Made by a program: the position numbers and the translations under genes. Source: CBDFKQ01 sp965248855 (lineage in GTDB: Bacteria > Bacteroidota > Bacteroidia > Cytophagales > 172606-1). From it: DNA of 64,000 nt. The stretch's first letter is position 1; every line of letters starts with the position of its first letter. The notes under the pieces were generated by a model. It was not told the DNA's origin and made no database searches. It saw only the letters and a list, made by a program, of their open reading frames with translations. Below, piece by piece: positions 18,627 through 26,742 of this stretch. The stretch lies in the NCBI GenBank assembly GCA_965248855.1, contig CBDFKQ010000010.1:1-64000 (forward strand), written 5' to 3'.

Positions 18627-19004
18627 ATGGAGAATATTTTCTTAAAAGTGGGAAGAATAACATTTGCAATTTGTTTCTTCCTTTATGGAATCGGTCACTT
18701 TACGAGTGTTTCTTCATTCGCAGAGCTTTTACCGGTTAAGGGTGCCGAGTATTTGATTTATTTTACCGGCATATGTTTGATAGCCGCTTCAATAAGTATA
18801 GTTATAAAGAAGCAAATAGCCTTGGCTACTTTACTGCTTGCAATAATGATATTGATATTTATTTTTACTGTACATGGCCCGGATATGTTTAGCACTAACC
18901 CTATGATAAAGGCCAGGGGTACCGGCAATACTTTTAAAGATATTGGTTTAATTGGTGGATGCTTGTTTATGCATGGATTTTATAGAAAGCCAAACAATTT
19001 ATAA
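18627..19004 (+). CDS. DoxX-like small membrane protein
   Basis: 125 residues with four hydrophobic helices (about 8-25, 38-60, 64-85, 98-116). The layout FAICFFLYGIGHFTS, then LLPVKGAEYLIYFTGICLIAA, resembles DoxX/SURF4-type membrane proteins, whose biochemical role is mostly unknown. It is third in the operon after the two hydrolases, 11 bp downstream. Assigned by topology and motif spacing only. Confidence 0.7.
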   Translation: MENIFLKVGRITFAICFFLYGIGHFTSVSSFAELLPVKGAEYLIYFTGICLIAASISIVIKKQIALATLLLAIMILIFIFTVHGPDMFSTNPMIKARGTGNTFKDIGLIGGCLFMHGFYRKPNNL

Positions 19005-19051
19005 CATGAATTGTGTCGGAATTTTTCACAATTAATGGCATTCAATAACCA

Positions 19052-19585
19052 TCAGGATGCCATTTTGAGATAATTCCTTACATATTTATCGATGGATTCC
19101 AAAAGTATTTTGTTTTGGAATCCAATGTTGTCATGCACAGTTAACTTTTCAAAAGCAAGAGCACTTTTTATAACCTCCACATTTACAGGTACTTTTAACT
19201 TTTGTTTTTCTACATCTGCAATATCTTTTTCTAAAACAATGAGTGCCTGTTTTGCTTGCTCCAGTTTTGATTGATTGATCAATATTTTAACCACATCGAT
19301 TTTATTTTTTCGTAAATGAAGTTTGAAAAGCTTATACTCAGCTTTTATTTTCCAAACTGTTAATTTATCAGTTACTTTTCCCTTTCCGCTTGCGGCTAAG
19401 GCGGCATTGATAGAAGTAATATTTTCTTCCTCTTCAGCAATTAAATTATTTACTGTTTCCAACATGGTTAAAGCATTCCATATCCTGTATTCAAGCCTTG
19501 CTATAGTGTAAATAAAATTCTTTTTCTTAAAAGTTAATTTCATTAAAACATTCTCGATAGATGAAGAAGTGGTTTTATGTAGCAT
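19052..19585 (-). CDS. Hypothetical coiled-coil protein
   Basis: 177 residues, soluble, mostly helical. Heptad-like charged stretches run through about 30-140 (for example LITAEEEE-type acidic turns and QSKLEQAKQALIVLEKDIADVEKQK), with no signal peptide or membrane segment. No family recognised. It follows the small broken gene at 19640-19922 on the same strand. Other frames across this region are poorer in coding character. Confidence 0.5.
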   Translation of the reverse strand: MLHKTTSSSIENVLMKLTFKKKNFIYTIARLEYRIWNALTMLETVNNLIAEEEENITSINAALAASGKGKVTDKLTVWKIKAEYKLFKLHLRKNKIDVVKILINQSKLEQAKQALIVLEKDIADVEKQKLKVPVNVEVIKSALAFEKLTVHDNIGFQNKILLESIDKYVRNYLKMAS

Positions 19586-19639
19586 ATTTTTATTTTTTTA
19601 AGTGTCTTTTTTCTGATACCTAAATTTCGTCATTTTATT

Positions 19640-19922
19640 TCAAACAGCAATGAAAATATGAGTATCTTGATATCGAAATATTGATAATTGCTGTAGAAGC
19701 GGATTTGTAGAAAAAACAGGTCTTGTTACCATTAAATTTTTATTTAAATCAGGTTCCGGCATGACTTGGGGAAACGATTTGCGGTAGGTGCGGAGTGCCC
19801 ATTGCTGAATAAAAATCAACATTTGTTCTTTATTATTTAAGGCAGGTTCAAGGAGTAATCCTAACTTTTTAGAAAGATTGTTTCCCGCTAAAATAAGTAA
19901 TCCCTTTTATAAAAATATTCAT
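19640..19922 (-). pseudogene. Candidate small gene, frameshifted, unknown
   Basis: An ATG at 19922 starts MNIFIKG, then one surplus G in the GGG at about 19901-19903 shifts the frame. The next frame reads LLILAGNNLSKKLGLLLEPA, then NNKEQMLIFIQQWALRTYRKSF, and on to a stop at 19640. The restored product is about 93 residues, with amino-acid composition typical of a real soluble protein. The last 15 or so residues are encoded by a copy of the palindromic repeat, suggesting the repeat replaced the original C-terminus. No family recognised. Confidence 0.4.
19656..19689. repeat. AT-rich palindromic repeat (33-bp family), copy 3
   Basis: Reads ATATGAGTATCTTGATATC then GAAATATTGATAATT, matching the other copies with several differences. 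It lies in the 3' end of the small candidate gene. Confidence 0.55.
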
Positions 19923-20187
19923 ATATAATTGTTGCGTTAATATTATATAAATATAGTGAACGGAAAATAAATGTTGAGAATTATTAATATGTATGGAGAT
20001 AATGAAAGCTTAATTCCTTTTCGATCTTAATTTTTAATAAGTATAGCCTCTACCAAAATTCGCAATTTGTGGTTCTGGCTTAACCAACATTTTTAAAAAT
20101 TTAGTATAAGATAATTAAGTAAGGCAATGATAGGCTTTCTATGCAAATGTTACTTGCCTACTGAAAGTAAGTGTTTTAATTTAAAAT
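19923..20187. other. Intergenic region before murA
   Basis: No gene seen. Contains the second copy of the GGTTCyGGmTTAACCAAC short repeat (20071-20103). Confidence 0.5.
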
Positions 20188-20221
20188 AAAAAATCCCATT
20201 CTAAAGCTGAAGGGATTTTTT
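20188..20221. terminator. Intrinsic terminator-like hairpin
   Basis: AAAAATCCC pairs with GGGATTTTT around 15 bases, ending in a run of T on the plus strand. It sits immediately before the murA promoter element, so it either insulates murA from upstream transcription or, on the minus strand, guards the 19.6-kb genes. Confidence 0.65.
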
Positions 20222-20229
20222 TTATATTT
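20222..20229 (+). promoter_or_regulatory. Putative -7 promoter element for murA
   Basis: TATATTTG, perfect TAnnTTTG, directly after the terminator T-run and 32 bp before the murA ATG. No clear -33 element. Confidence 0.4.
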
Positions 20230-20260
20230 GCCAATAGGTACAATTTTTAATAACTTTTTA

Positions 20261-21565
20261 ATGAATTCTTTTCGCATAGACGGCGGACATCGCTTACAAG
20301 GAGAAATTGTTCCGCAAGGAGCTAAAAATGAGGCATTGCAAATTATTTGTGCTGTTTTATTAACTGAAGAAACAATTATAATTAATAACATTCCACACAT
20401 TAGAGATGTAATGAAATTAATTGAGCTTGTTGGGGATATGGGTGTAAGGGTTACAAAACTCAACGAACATTCGTATAGTTTTAAGGCCGACAACGTTAAT
20501 TTAGATTTTTTAGAAACCGAAAATTATAAAAATAAAGCAGCTGCGCTAAGAGGATCTATAATGTTATTAGGTCCATTGCTCGCCAGGTTTGGGAAAGGAA
20601 AAATCCCCAGGCCGGGTGGTGATAAAATTGGAAGAAGAAGATTAGATACACATTTTTTAGGATTTGAGAAATTAGGTGCAAAATTTAATTACGATGCTAT
20701 ATCAGGCTTTTATGAAATAGACGCCACAGATTTAAAGGGCTGCTACATGTTATTAGACGAAGCTTCTGTGACAGGTACAGCCAATATACTTTTGGCAGCA
20801 GTTCTGGCAAAAGGAGTAACTACCATCTATCATGCAGCATGTGAACCATATATTCAACAACTTTCTAAAATGTTGAATAGAATGGGTGCAAAAATTTCAG
20901 GAATTGGCTCAAATTTATTAACAATTGAAGGGGTTGAAAAATTAGGTGGAACAGAACATACCATGCTACCCGATATGATTGAAATTGGCAGCTTCATTGG
21001 TCTTGCAGCTATGACTCAATCTGAAATCACAATTAAAAATGTAGGCGTTGATCATCTGGGAATTATTCCTGAAGTTTTTCAAAGATTAGGTATTAATTTA
21101 GAAATTAAGGGAGATGATATTTATGTTCCTGCTCAAGAGCAATATATTATAGATACTTTTATTGATGGTTCAATTTTAACCGTTTCCGACCATCCATGGC
21201 CCGGTTTCACACCGGATTTATTGAGCATTGTGTTGGTAACTGCCGTACAAGCAAGAGGAACTGCTCTAATACATCAAAAGATGTTTGAAAGTCGTTTGTT
21301 TTTTGTAGATAAATTAATTGAAATGGGTGCCCAGATAATTCTTTGCGACCCACATCGAGCAACTGTAATAGGTTTGGATAGAAAAATTCCATTGAGAGGT
21401 ATTCGGATGACCTCCCCTGACATAAGGGCGGGTGTAGCCTTGTTAATCGCAGCCTTATCAGCAAAAGGAACGAGTATTATAGATAATGTAGAACAGATTG
21501 ACCGTGGTTATCAATATATTGATCAAAGGTTAAACGCTTTGGGAGCGAAGATTGAAAGGATTTAA
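20261..21565 (+). CDS. murA: UDP-N-acetylglucosamine 1-carboxyvinyltransferase (Cys-to-Asp type)
   Basis: First committed step of peptidoglycan synthesis: enolpyruvyl transfer from PEP to UDP-GlcNAc. Start placed at 20261 (MNSFRIDGGHRL); a longer frame from 20228 adds eleven residues overlapping the promoter. 434 residues. K22-N23 (GAKNEAL) and the C-terminal RAGVALLIAAL segment are conserved. The PEP-loop residue that is Cys115 in E. coli is Asp121 here (PRPGGDKIGRRRLDTH). By established knowledge of Chlamydia and mycobacterial MurA, Asp at this site keeps activity but abolishes covalent fosfomycin attack, predicting intrinsic resistance. Single gene unit. Confidence 0.95.
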   Translation: MNSFRIDGGHRLQGEIVPQGAKNEALQIICAVLLTEETIIINNIPHIRDVMKLIELVGDMGVRVTKLNEHSYSFKADNVNLDFLETENYKNKAAALRGSIMLLGPLLARFGKGKIPRPGGDKIGRRRLDTHFLGFEKLGAKFNYDAISGFYEIDATDLKGCYMLLDEASVTGTANILLAAVLAKGVTTIYHAACEPYIQQLSKMLNRMGAKISGIGSNLLTIEGVEKLGGTEHTMLPDMIEIGSFIGLAAMTQSEITIKNVGVDHLGIIPEVFQRLGINLEIKGDDIYVPAQEQYIIDTFIDGSILTVSDHPWPGFTPDLLSIVLVTAVQARGTALIHQKMFESRLFFVDKLIEMGAQIILCDPHRATVIGLDRKIPLRGIRMTSPDIRAGVALLIAALSAKGTSIIDNVEQIDRGYQYIDQRLNALGAKIERI

Positions 21566-21772
21566 AAAAAATAAAAATAATTTAGAAAATTCTATTCCTT
21601 TTCAATTTAATTTCCTCTTATAAAATCAACTTTACAAGGTTAGATAATAAACATTGTTGGAAATATCAATGAATCTTTGAAATTGTATCTTTTCTTTAAT
21701 TACTTTGCCGGTTAAATAGATATTTATCAGCCGATAAAATTACATTTGCTTTTAAAAAAAGTCTGAAATAAA

Positions 21773-21801
21773 TTGTTGAACCTGTTTTCGAATGTATTTT
21801 G
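21773..21801 (+). promoter_or_regulatory. Possible promoter of the KAS/BtrH/ABC operon
   Basis: TTG (21773-21775), 19-bp spacer, TATTTTG (21795-21801; one base short of TAnnTTTG), 24 bp before the first ATG. Weak match, given because the following eight genes have no other internal gap long enough for a promoter except 22975-23029. Confidence 0.3.
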
Positions 21802-21825
21802 TACAAGTAATTATAAAATTTTAAA

Positions 21826-22974
21826 ATGTCTATTAAGCAGGTTTATATTAATTCAACATCCGCATTTCTACCCAATGACCCGGTACTTGTAGATGAAATG
21901 GAAACTTATTTAGGTTTTATAAATAACAAACCTTCAAAATCAAAAAAAATAGTATTAAGAAATAATGGTATCAAAACCCGGTATTACGCTCTTAACAAAG
22001 AAGGTAAATCAACGCATACCAATGCTGAAATGACTTCTTTAGCGATAAGGGCTTTATTGGGTAATGATCCGGAAAAATTAAAAAATATTCAATTATTATC
22101 GTGTGGCACTTCTTCACCCGATCAAATGATGCCAAGCCATGGTGTGATGACGCATGGATGGTTGCCGGAAGCTGAAGGAATTGAAGTTGTGTCCCCATCA
22201 GGTGTTTGTTGCGCGGGTATGCATGCTTTGAAGTATGCGTATTTAGCAATTAAATCAGGTGAAGTAACGCAGGCGGTGGCTACAGGTTCTGAAAAATTTT
22301 CGGGTTTACTTGTTTCTGATGTTTTTGAAGAAGAAGCTCAAAAACTTATTGAACTGGATGAAAACCCTTTTATTTCTTTTCAAAAAGAATTTTTAAGATG
22401 GATGTTATCAGATGGTGCTTCGGCTTTTTTATTGTCTGACAAACCAAATGAAAATGGTTTAAGTTTAAGAATTGAATGGATTGAGGGCGTTTCCTATGCA
22501 AATGAAATGGAAACATGTATGTATATGGGTGCTGAAAAAATGCCCGATGGCACGCTTAAAGGTTTCATGGAGTTTACACCGGAAGAAATTATGACCAAAT
22601 CAATTTTTAGTATTAAACAAGATATTGGTTTATTAGGTGATAATATTGTGCCCTTGGGAGGAAAAAAAATTATGGAAATAATGGATAAAAAGGGATTAAA
22701 AATGTCTGACGTCGATCATTTTTTACCTCATATTTCAAGTGATTTTTTTAGAAGTAAAATTTATGATATGATTGAATTTTATGGAGGCGGTATCCCTTAC
22801 GAAAAATGGTTTATGAATTTGTATACTGTTGGTAATGTAGGCGCTGCATCTGTTTATTTAATGATTAATGAGTTATTTAATACCGGAAAATTAAAAAAAG
22901 GCGAAAAAATTCTTTTACTTGTACCCGAAAGCTCCAGATTTTCCTATATGTACTCCTTGTTAACAGTAGTATAA
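21826..22974 (+). CDS. Beta-ketoacyl-ACP synthase III family protein
   Basis: Thiolase-fold condensing enzyme of 382 residues that would join an acyl-CoA or acyl-ACP starter to malonyl-ACP. The catalytic triad is intact: Cys129 in PSGVCCAGMHAL, His302 in FLPHISSDFF and Asn337 in YTVGNVGAAS. It is longer than housekeeping FabH (about 320-330 residues), with an insert at about 170-190 and a divergent C-terminus. This is closer to the specialised KAS III proteins of Bacteroidota flexirubin/dialkylresorcinol-type clusters. It is the first gene of an eight-gene operon containing an ACP and two more ketosynthases. It probably primes or finishes the chain. Confidence 0.85.
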   Translation: MSIKQVYINSTSAFLPNDPVLVDEMETYLGFINNKPSKSKKIVLRNNGIKTRYYALNKEGKSTHTNAEMTSLAIRALLGNDPEKLKNIQLLSCGTSSPDQMMPSHGVMTHGWLPEAEGIEVVSPSGVCCAGMHALKYAYLAIKSGEVTQAVATGSEKFSGLLVSDVFEEEAQKLIELDENPFISFQKEFLRWMLSDGASAFLLSDKPNENGLSLRIEWIEGVSYANEMETCMYMGAEKMPDGTLKGFMEFTPEEIMTKSIFSIKQDIGLLGDNIVPLGGKKIMEIMDKKGLKMSDVDHFLPHISSDFFRSKIYDMIEFYGGGIPYEKWFMNLYTVGNVGAASVYLMINELFNTGKLKKGEKILLLVPESSRFSYMYSLLTVV

Positions 22975-23029
22975 GAAGGTGATTGAATAACAATAGGCAA
23001 TATTGTAGTTGAGTATAAATAATATTCAA

Positions 23030-23437
23030 ATGAAAAAAGAAAACGTTCCGCAGGATTTAAGTGCCCTTGGCAGGCATACAAAAGAGATGTGCTATGCTAT
23101 TGATGATTCAGGAAATTATACTACTGAACTAAGCACCGGTTGGGAAATTAAAGTTAACGCTTTAGATGTAGCTTGGGACGATATTAAAAACCGTATTTTA
23201 ATTGCCAAACAAAAAGTTATAAATAAGGAGGCAAGCCCTATTTTATTTTTTATGGAATACAGGTTAATGGATATGGATATTTTATCGGCATATACAGGAT
23301 TTTGGAAGTGGCAAATAAAAAATCATTTAAAAGCCAATGTTTTTGATAAATTATCGGATAAAAAATTACAAAAATATGCCGAAGCTTTTAATGTAAAAGC
23401 AGAGGATATAAAACAAATGAAAACTGATGAAGATTGA
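23030..23437 (+). CDS. Hypothetical protein of the acyl-chain cluster
   Basis: About 135 residues from ATG 23030 (MKKENVPQDLSALGRHTKEM); a TTG at 23009 would add seven residues. Soluble, no signal. Contains VAWDDIKNRILIAKQKVI and a central EYRLMDMDILSAYTGFWKWQIKNHLK helix-turn pattern, ending in a charged AEDIKQMKTDED tail. I do not recognise a named family. Genes of this size next to BtrH-like proteins occur, as I recall, in Bacteroidota polyene clusters. It overlaps the BtrH-like gene by 11 bp, so the two are co-expressed and may act together. Confidence 0.7.
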   Translation: MKKENVPQDLSALGRHTKEMCYAIDDSGNYTTELSTGWEIKVNALDVAWDDIKNRILIAKQKVINKEASPILFFMEYRLMDMDILSAYTGFWKWQIKNHLKANVFDKLSDKKLQKYAEAFNVKAEDIKQMKTDED

Positions 23438-24446
23438 TTTTGAACACCGTCAGTCAGCTCATTGTGAGTCGGGTGTAACGAGTAATTTATTAAGTAAGAA
23501 TACACAGAATAAAATTACTGAACCATTGGCTTTCGGTATAGGCCAAGGCCTGTTTTTTGTTTATATTCCATTTATAAAGATAAACAACGGACCGGCATTT
23601 GCTTTCAGAACCATGCCCGGTTTAATTTTTCAAAGAACTTGTAAGGCATTAGATATTCCGGTCACTCGCAAAAAATTCAATTCAAAAGAACAAGCTGTAA
23701 ATTTTTTAAATTCTCAATTGGATGCCGGTAACCCTGTCGGTTGCCAGGTGGGTGTATACTACTTACCTTATTTTCCTAAAGAATATCGCTTTCATTTTAA
23801 TGCCCATAATATAATTGTATATGGAAAAGAAAATGATAATTATTTAATAAGCGATCCCATAATGGAAACGGTAACCACCATGACGTCTTATGAATTAGAA
23901 CGCGTAAGATTTGCAAAAGGTGCATTGGCTCCTAAGGGACAAATTTATTATCCGGAAAACAATAAAATAATAACCGACGATCAAATAAAAAAAGCCATTA
24001 AAAAAGGTATAAAAAAAAATGCGTTTAATATGTTATCAATCCCCGGTAATATAGCCGGTGTAAAAGGAATAAAATATACAGGTAACAAAATTAAAAAGTG
24101 GAGGAATAAATTGGGTTTGGAAAAAGCAGGCTTATACTTGGCTCAATTGGTAAGGATGCAAGAAGAAATTGGCACAGGAGGTGGTGGTTTCAGGTATATG
24201 TATGGTGCATTTTTACAACAAGCACATCAATATCTTCCAAAAAATGATGAATTATTGGAAGTTTCAAAAAAAATTACTTCAGCAGGTGATCTTTGGCGCA
24301 ATGCTGCAGTTCACGCAGCAGGTATATATAAAGGAAGGTTGGGCTCTCAAGCTGATTTTGATATGATGGGAGATTTTTTATTTGAAATTTCGGAAATTGA
24401 AAAAAAAGCTTTCACTGAATTACAAAAAATAAAATGGCATGAATAA
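23427..24446 (+). CDS. BtrH-like acyltransferase (BtrH N-terminal domain plus C-terminal domain)
   Basis: 339 residues with a papain-like N-terminal domain related to BtrH, the enzyme that moves an acyl group from an ACP to the aminoglycoside ribostamycin in butirosin synthesis. A plausible Cys-His-Asp triad is in order: Cys13 (HCESGVTSNLL), His127 (FHFNAHNIIVYG) and Asp143 (LISDPI). The C-terminal half (about 190-339) is helical, with GTGGGGFRYMYGAFL and AAVHAAGIYKGRLG, as in DUF4872-type partners. It overlaps its neighbours by 11 bp and 8 bp. By analogy it would transfer the chain built on the cluster ACP to an amine or hydroxyl acceptor, which is not known. Confidence 0.8.
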   Translation: MKIDFEHRQSAHCESGVTSNLLSKNTQNKITEPLAFGIGQGLFFVYIPFIKINNGPAFAFRTMPGLIFQRTCKALDIPVTRKKFNSKEQAVNFLNSQLDAGNPVGCQVGVYYLPYFPKEYRFHFNAHNIIVYGKENDNYLISDPIMETVTTMTSYELERVRFAKGALAPKGQIYYPENNKIITDDQIKKAIKKGIKKNAFNMLSIPGNIAGVKGIKYTGNKIKKWRNKLGLEKAGLYLAQLVRMQEEIGTGGGGFRYMYGAFLQQAHQYLPKNDELLEVSKKITSAGDLWRNAAVHAAGIYKGRLGSQADFDMMGDFLFEISEIEKKAFTELQKIKWHE

Positions 24447-25185
24447 TATCGCTGTTGATATAGAAAATGTAAGTTTTCGTTATCCGGCGAATGCAACTTC
24501 AACTTTATCGGAAATAAATTTAAAAATTTCTGAAGGAGAAAGTTTTGGTTTATTTGGCCCCAATGGTGCCGGAAAAACTACATTGATGAGCCTGATGACA
24601 GGCTTAATTTTATCAGATCAAGGAAGTATAAAACTTTTAGGAAGAACAATAGGAACAAAAAAAAAAATAGTAAATCGTTTTTTTGGTTTTGTACCTCAGG
24701 ATTTTTCTTTTTATCACGAACTTTCACCAATTGAAAATCTTGAATTTTTTGGAGCATGGGCAGGATTGCAGGCAAAAGAAATTAAATCCAGAACGGCAGA
24801 ATTACTTAAAATACTAGGTTTAGTAGAAGTGAAAGATAAGCAGGTGCAAAACTTTTCCGGTGGAATGAAACGCAGAGTTAACCTCGCCATTGGCGTTATT
24901 CACAAACCTAAAATATTATTTTTAGATGAACCAACTGTAGGTGTAGATGTTCAAACACGCTACTCTATAATTGATTACCTGAAAGAAATAAATAAACAGG
25001 GAACAACTCTAATTTATACTTCACATTTATTAACCGAAGCAGAAGAACTTTGCAACCGGATTGCACTTATTGATAATGGAAAGATAATTGTACAGGGTAA
25101 ACTTAAAGAGTTAATTACATTTCATGGGCATGAGAATCTGGAAGATTTATTTCTTAATTTGACAGGCAAAGACTACAGGAATTAA
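24439..25185 (+). CDS. ABC transporter ATP-binding protein
   Basis: 248-residue ATPase subunit. Walker A is GPNGAGKTT, the Q-loop is near VPQDFSF, the signature is FSGGMKRR, Walker B is ILFLDEPTVGVD, and the switch His lies in YTSHLLTEAEELC. This is the DrrA/CcmA-like class that energises ABC-2 exporters. Overlaps the BtrH-like gene by 8 bp and shares one base with the permease start (TAATG), so subunit synthesis is coupled. Context suggests export of the cluster product, or of the acylated acceptor, rather than nutrient uptake. Confidence 0.92.
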   Translation: MNNIAVDIENVSFRYPANATSTLSEINLKISEGESFGLFGPNGAGKTTLMSLMTGLILSDQGSIKLLGRTIGTKKKIVNRFFGFVPQDFSFYHELSPIENLEFFGAWAGLQAKEIKSRTAELLKILGLVEVKDKQVQNFSGGMKRRVNLAIGVIHKPKILFLDEPTVGVDVQTRYSIIDYLKEINKQGTTLIYTSHLLTEAEELCNRIALIDNGKIIVQGKLKELITFHGHENLEDLFLNLTGKDYRN

Positions 25186-26465
25186 TGTTCAAGCTATGGT
25201 CAACCATATTAAAAGATGTAAAAATTCTCCTTCGCGATAAGGTTGGAATTTTACTTATGTTTATTATGCCGGTTATACTTGTGATCATTGTAACCAGCAT
25301 CCAAAACAGCACTTTCCAATTAATTAATAAAAATAAATTATCAATTTTAATTTGTAATAAGGATAAAGGTTTATTAAGCGAACAATTTATAGTGGCCATT
25401 GATAAAATTGGATTGTTTAAAGTTGATCAACTCTCAAAAAATGCAGATGAAAAAACGATCAATGATCAAATGCATAAACATGATATACTTTTAGCAATAA
25501 TAATCCCTCCTAACTTTACAAATGAAGTAAAAGCAAAAGCAAAAAATTCTTCCGGAAAGGCTTTAAATGGTTTTGGTTTACAAAGCGATACCTTGTCTGA
25601 AAATAAATTGAGTGTTTCTCCTCTCACACTTTACTACAATCCCATTATTGAAGAATCTTTAAAATATTCGGTTCAAGGTGCTTTAAGAAGTGCTTTGCAA
25701 CTCATTGAAACACGTGAAACATTGCGAAAGCTTTATTTTTCTATTAATGAAAAACCACTTCCGGAAAAGCTTGAAGATGAAATGCTTAATAATCAGACAA
25801 AAATAAATGAAATACCTATTTCGCATAACGGAAATAAAATAGTACCCAATGCCACACAACATAATGTGCCTGCATGGACAATATTTGCCATGTTTTTTAT
25901 CGTAATGTCTTTAGGAGGAAACGTGGTTCGTGAAAAAATTAGTGGAAGTTTTATCAGATTAAAAACGTTACCTACCGGTTATTTAGTAGGTTTATTATCA
26001 AAACAAATTACCTATTTAATGGTAACCATATTGCAAGCCTTTGTAATTTTTTCTATCGGCGTATGGTTATTTCCATTTATCAATTTACCGGCTTTGCGTT
26101 TGCCAAATGATATTGCAGGCTTAATCTTTGTTACTTTTATTTGTGGTTGGTGTGCAGTTAGTTATGCTATTTGCCTCGGTACTTTTGCACAAACACAAGA
26201 GCAGGCCAATGGATTTGGTGCTGTTTCAATTGTAATACTTGCAATAGTTGGTGGTTTAATAATTCCCAGTTTTGCTTTGCAGGGTGCTTTTAAAACAGTT
26301 ATAAACTTTTCACCTTTGCATTGGTGCCTTGAAGCTTATCAGGGTTTATTTTTAGAAGGAGGTAAATTGAAAGATGTTATTTCAAATTTAATACCTTTGA
26401 TTGTGATAACTTTGTTATTACAATTTATTACTATTTTGGGCTTGAAGAGAAAAAATTTAATATAA
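25185..26465 (+). CDS. ABC-2 type transporter permease
   Basis: 426 residues. One membrane segment near the N-terminus (about 18-38, ILLMFIMPVILVIIVTSI) is followed by a large extracytoplasmic domain of about 190 residues. Five C-terminal helices follow (from about 225), including VPAWTIFAMFFIVMSLGG and the SFIRLKTLPTGYLVGLLSKQ coupling region typical of ABC-2 permeases with the extended loop. Pairs with the ATPase upstream (one-base overlap). The type is commonly associated with export of drugs, lipids or pigments. No periplasmic binding protein is present, supporting export. Confidence 0.9.
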   Translation: MFKLWSTILKDVKILLRDKVGILLMFIMPVILVIIVTSIQNSTFQLINKNKLSILICNKDKGLLSEQFIVAIDKIGLFKVDQLSKNADEKTINDQMHKHDILLAIIIPPNFTNEVKAKAKNSSGKALNGFGLQSDTLSENKLSVSPLTLYYNPIIEESLKYSVQGALRSALQLIETRETLRKLYFSINEKPLPEKLEDEMLNNQTKINEIPISHNGNKIVPNATQHNVPAWTIFAMFFIVMSLGGNVVREKISGSFIRLKTLPTGYLVGLLSKQITYLMVTILQAFVIFSIGVWLFPFINLPALRLPNDIAGLIFVTFICGWCAVSYAICLGTFAQTQEQANGFGAVSIVILAIVGGLIIPSFALQGAFKTVINFSPLHWCLEAYQGLFLEGGKLKDVISNLIPLIVITLLLQFITILGLKRKNLI

Positions 26466-26471
26466 AATCAA

Positions 26472-26741
26472 ATGGAAAAAGAAGCGTTAAAAGAACAATT
26501 AAAAGAACAAATAATTAAATTTTTAAATTTAGATAAAACAACGGATCAAATAAAAGACGACGAGCCTTTATTTGGAGAAGGTTTGGGTTTAGATTCAATA
26601 GACTCACTTGAATTAATAGTATTATTGCAAAGGGAGTATGGAATAGTAATTCAAGATCCAAAAGAAGGGCGTAAAATATTAGTGGATGTAAATACCATGG
26701 CCGATTATATTTTAAATTTCAAGAGCACACAAACTTTATAA
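26472..26741 (+). CDS. Acyl carrier protein
   Basis: 89-residue dedicated ACP. The phosphopantetheine site is LGLDSIDSLEL, Ser42. It begins with a lysine/glutamate repeat helix and ends with a normal helix IV. It lies 6 bp after the permease and 1 bp before the ketosynthase. It differs from housekeeping AcpP, which is usually beside fabF, so it is assigned to the cluster. It needs a PPTase; one is encoded at 10863-11498. The chain built by the neighbouring ketosynthases would ride on this protein and be passed to the BtrH-like enzyme. Confidence 0.92.
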   Translation: MEKEALKEQLKEQIIKFLNLDKTTDQIKDDEPLFGEGLGLDSIDSLELIVLLQREYGIVIQDPKEGRKILVDVNTMADYILNFKSTQTL

Positions 26742-26742
26742 A

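Noticed and set aside
19092..19511. Plus-strand frames opposite the coiled-coil gene
   Set aside because: Ser/Phe/Cys-rich shadow translations of the minus-strand helical gene.
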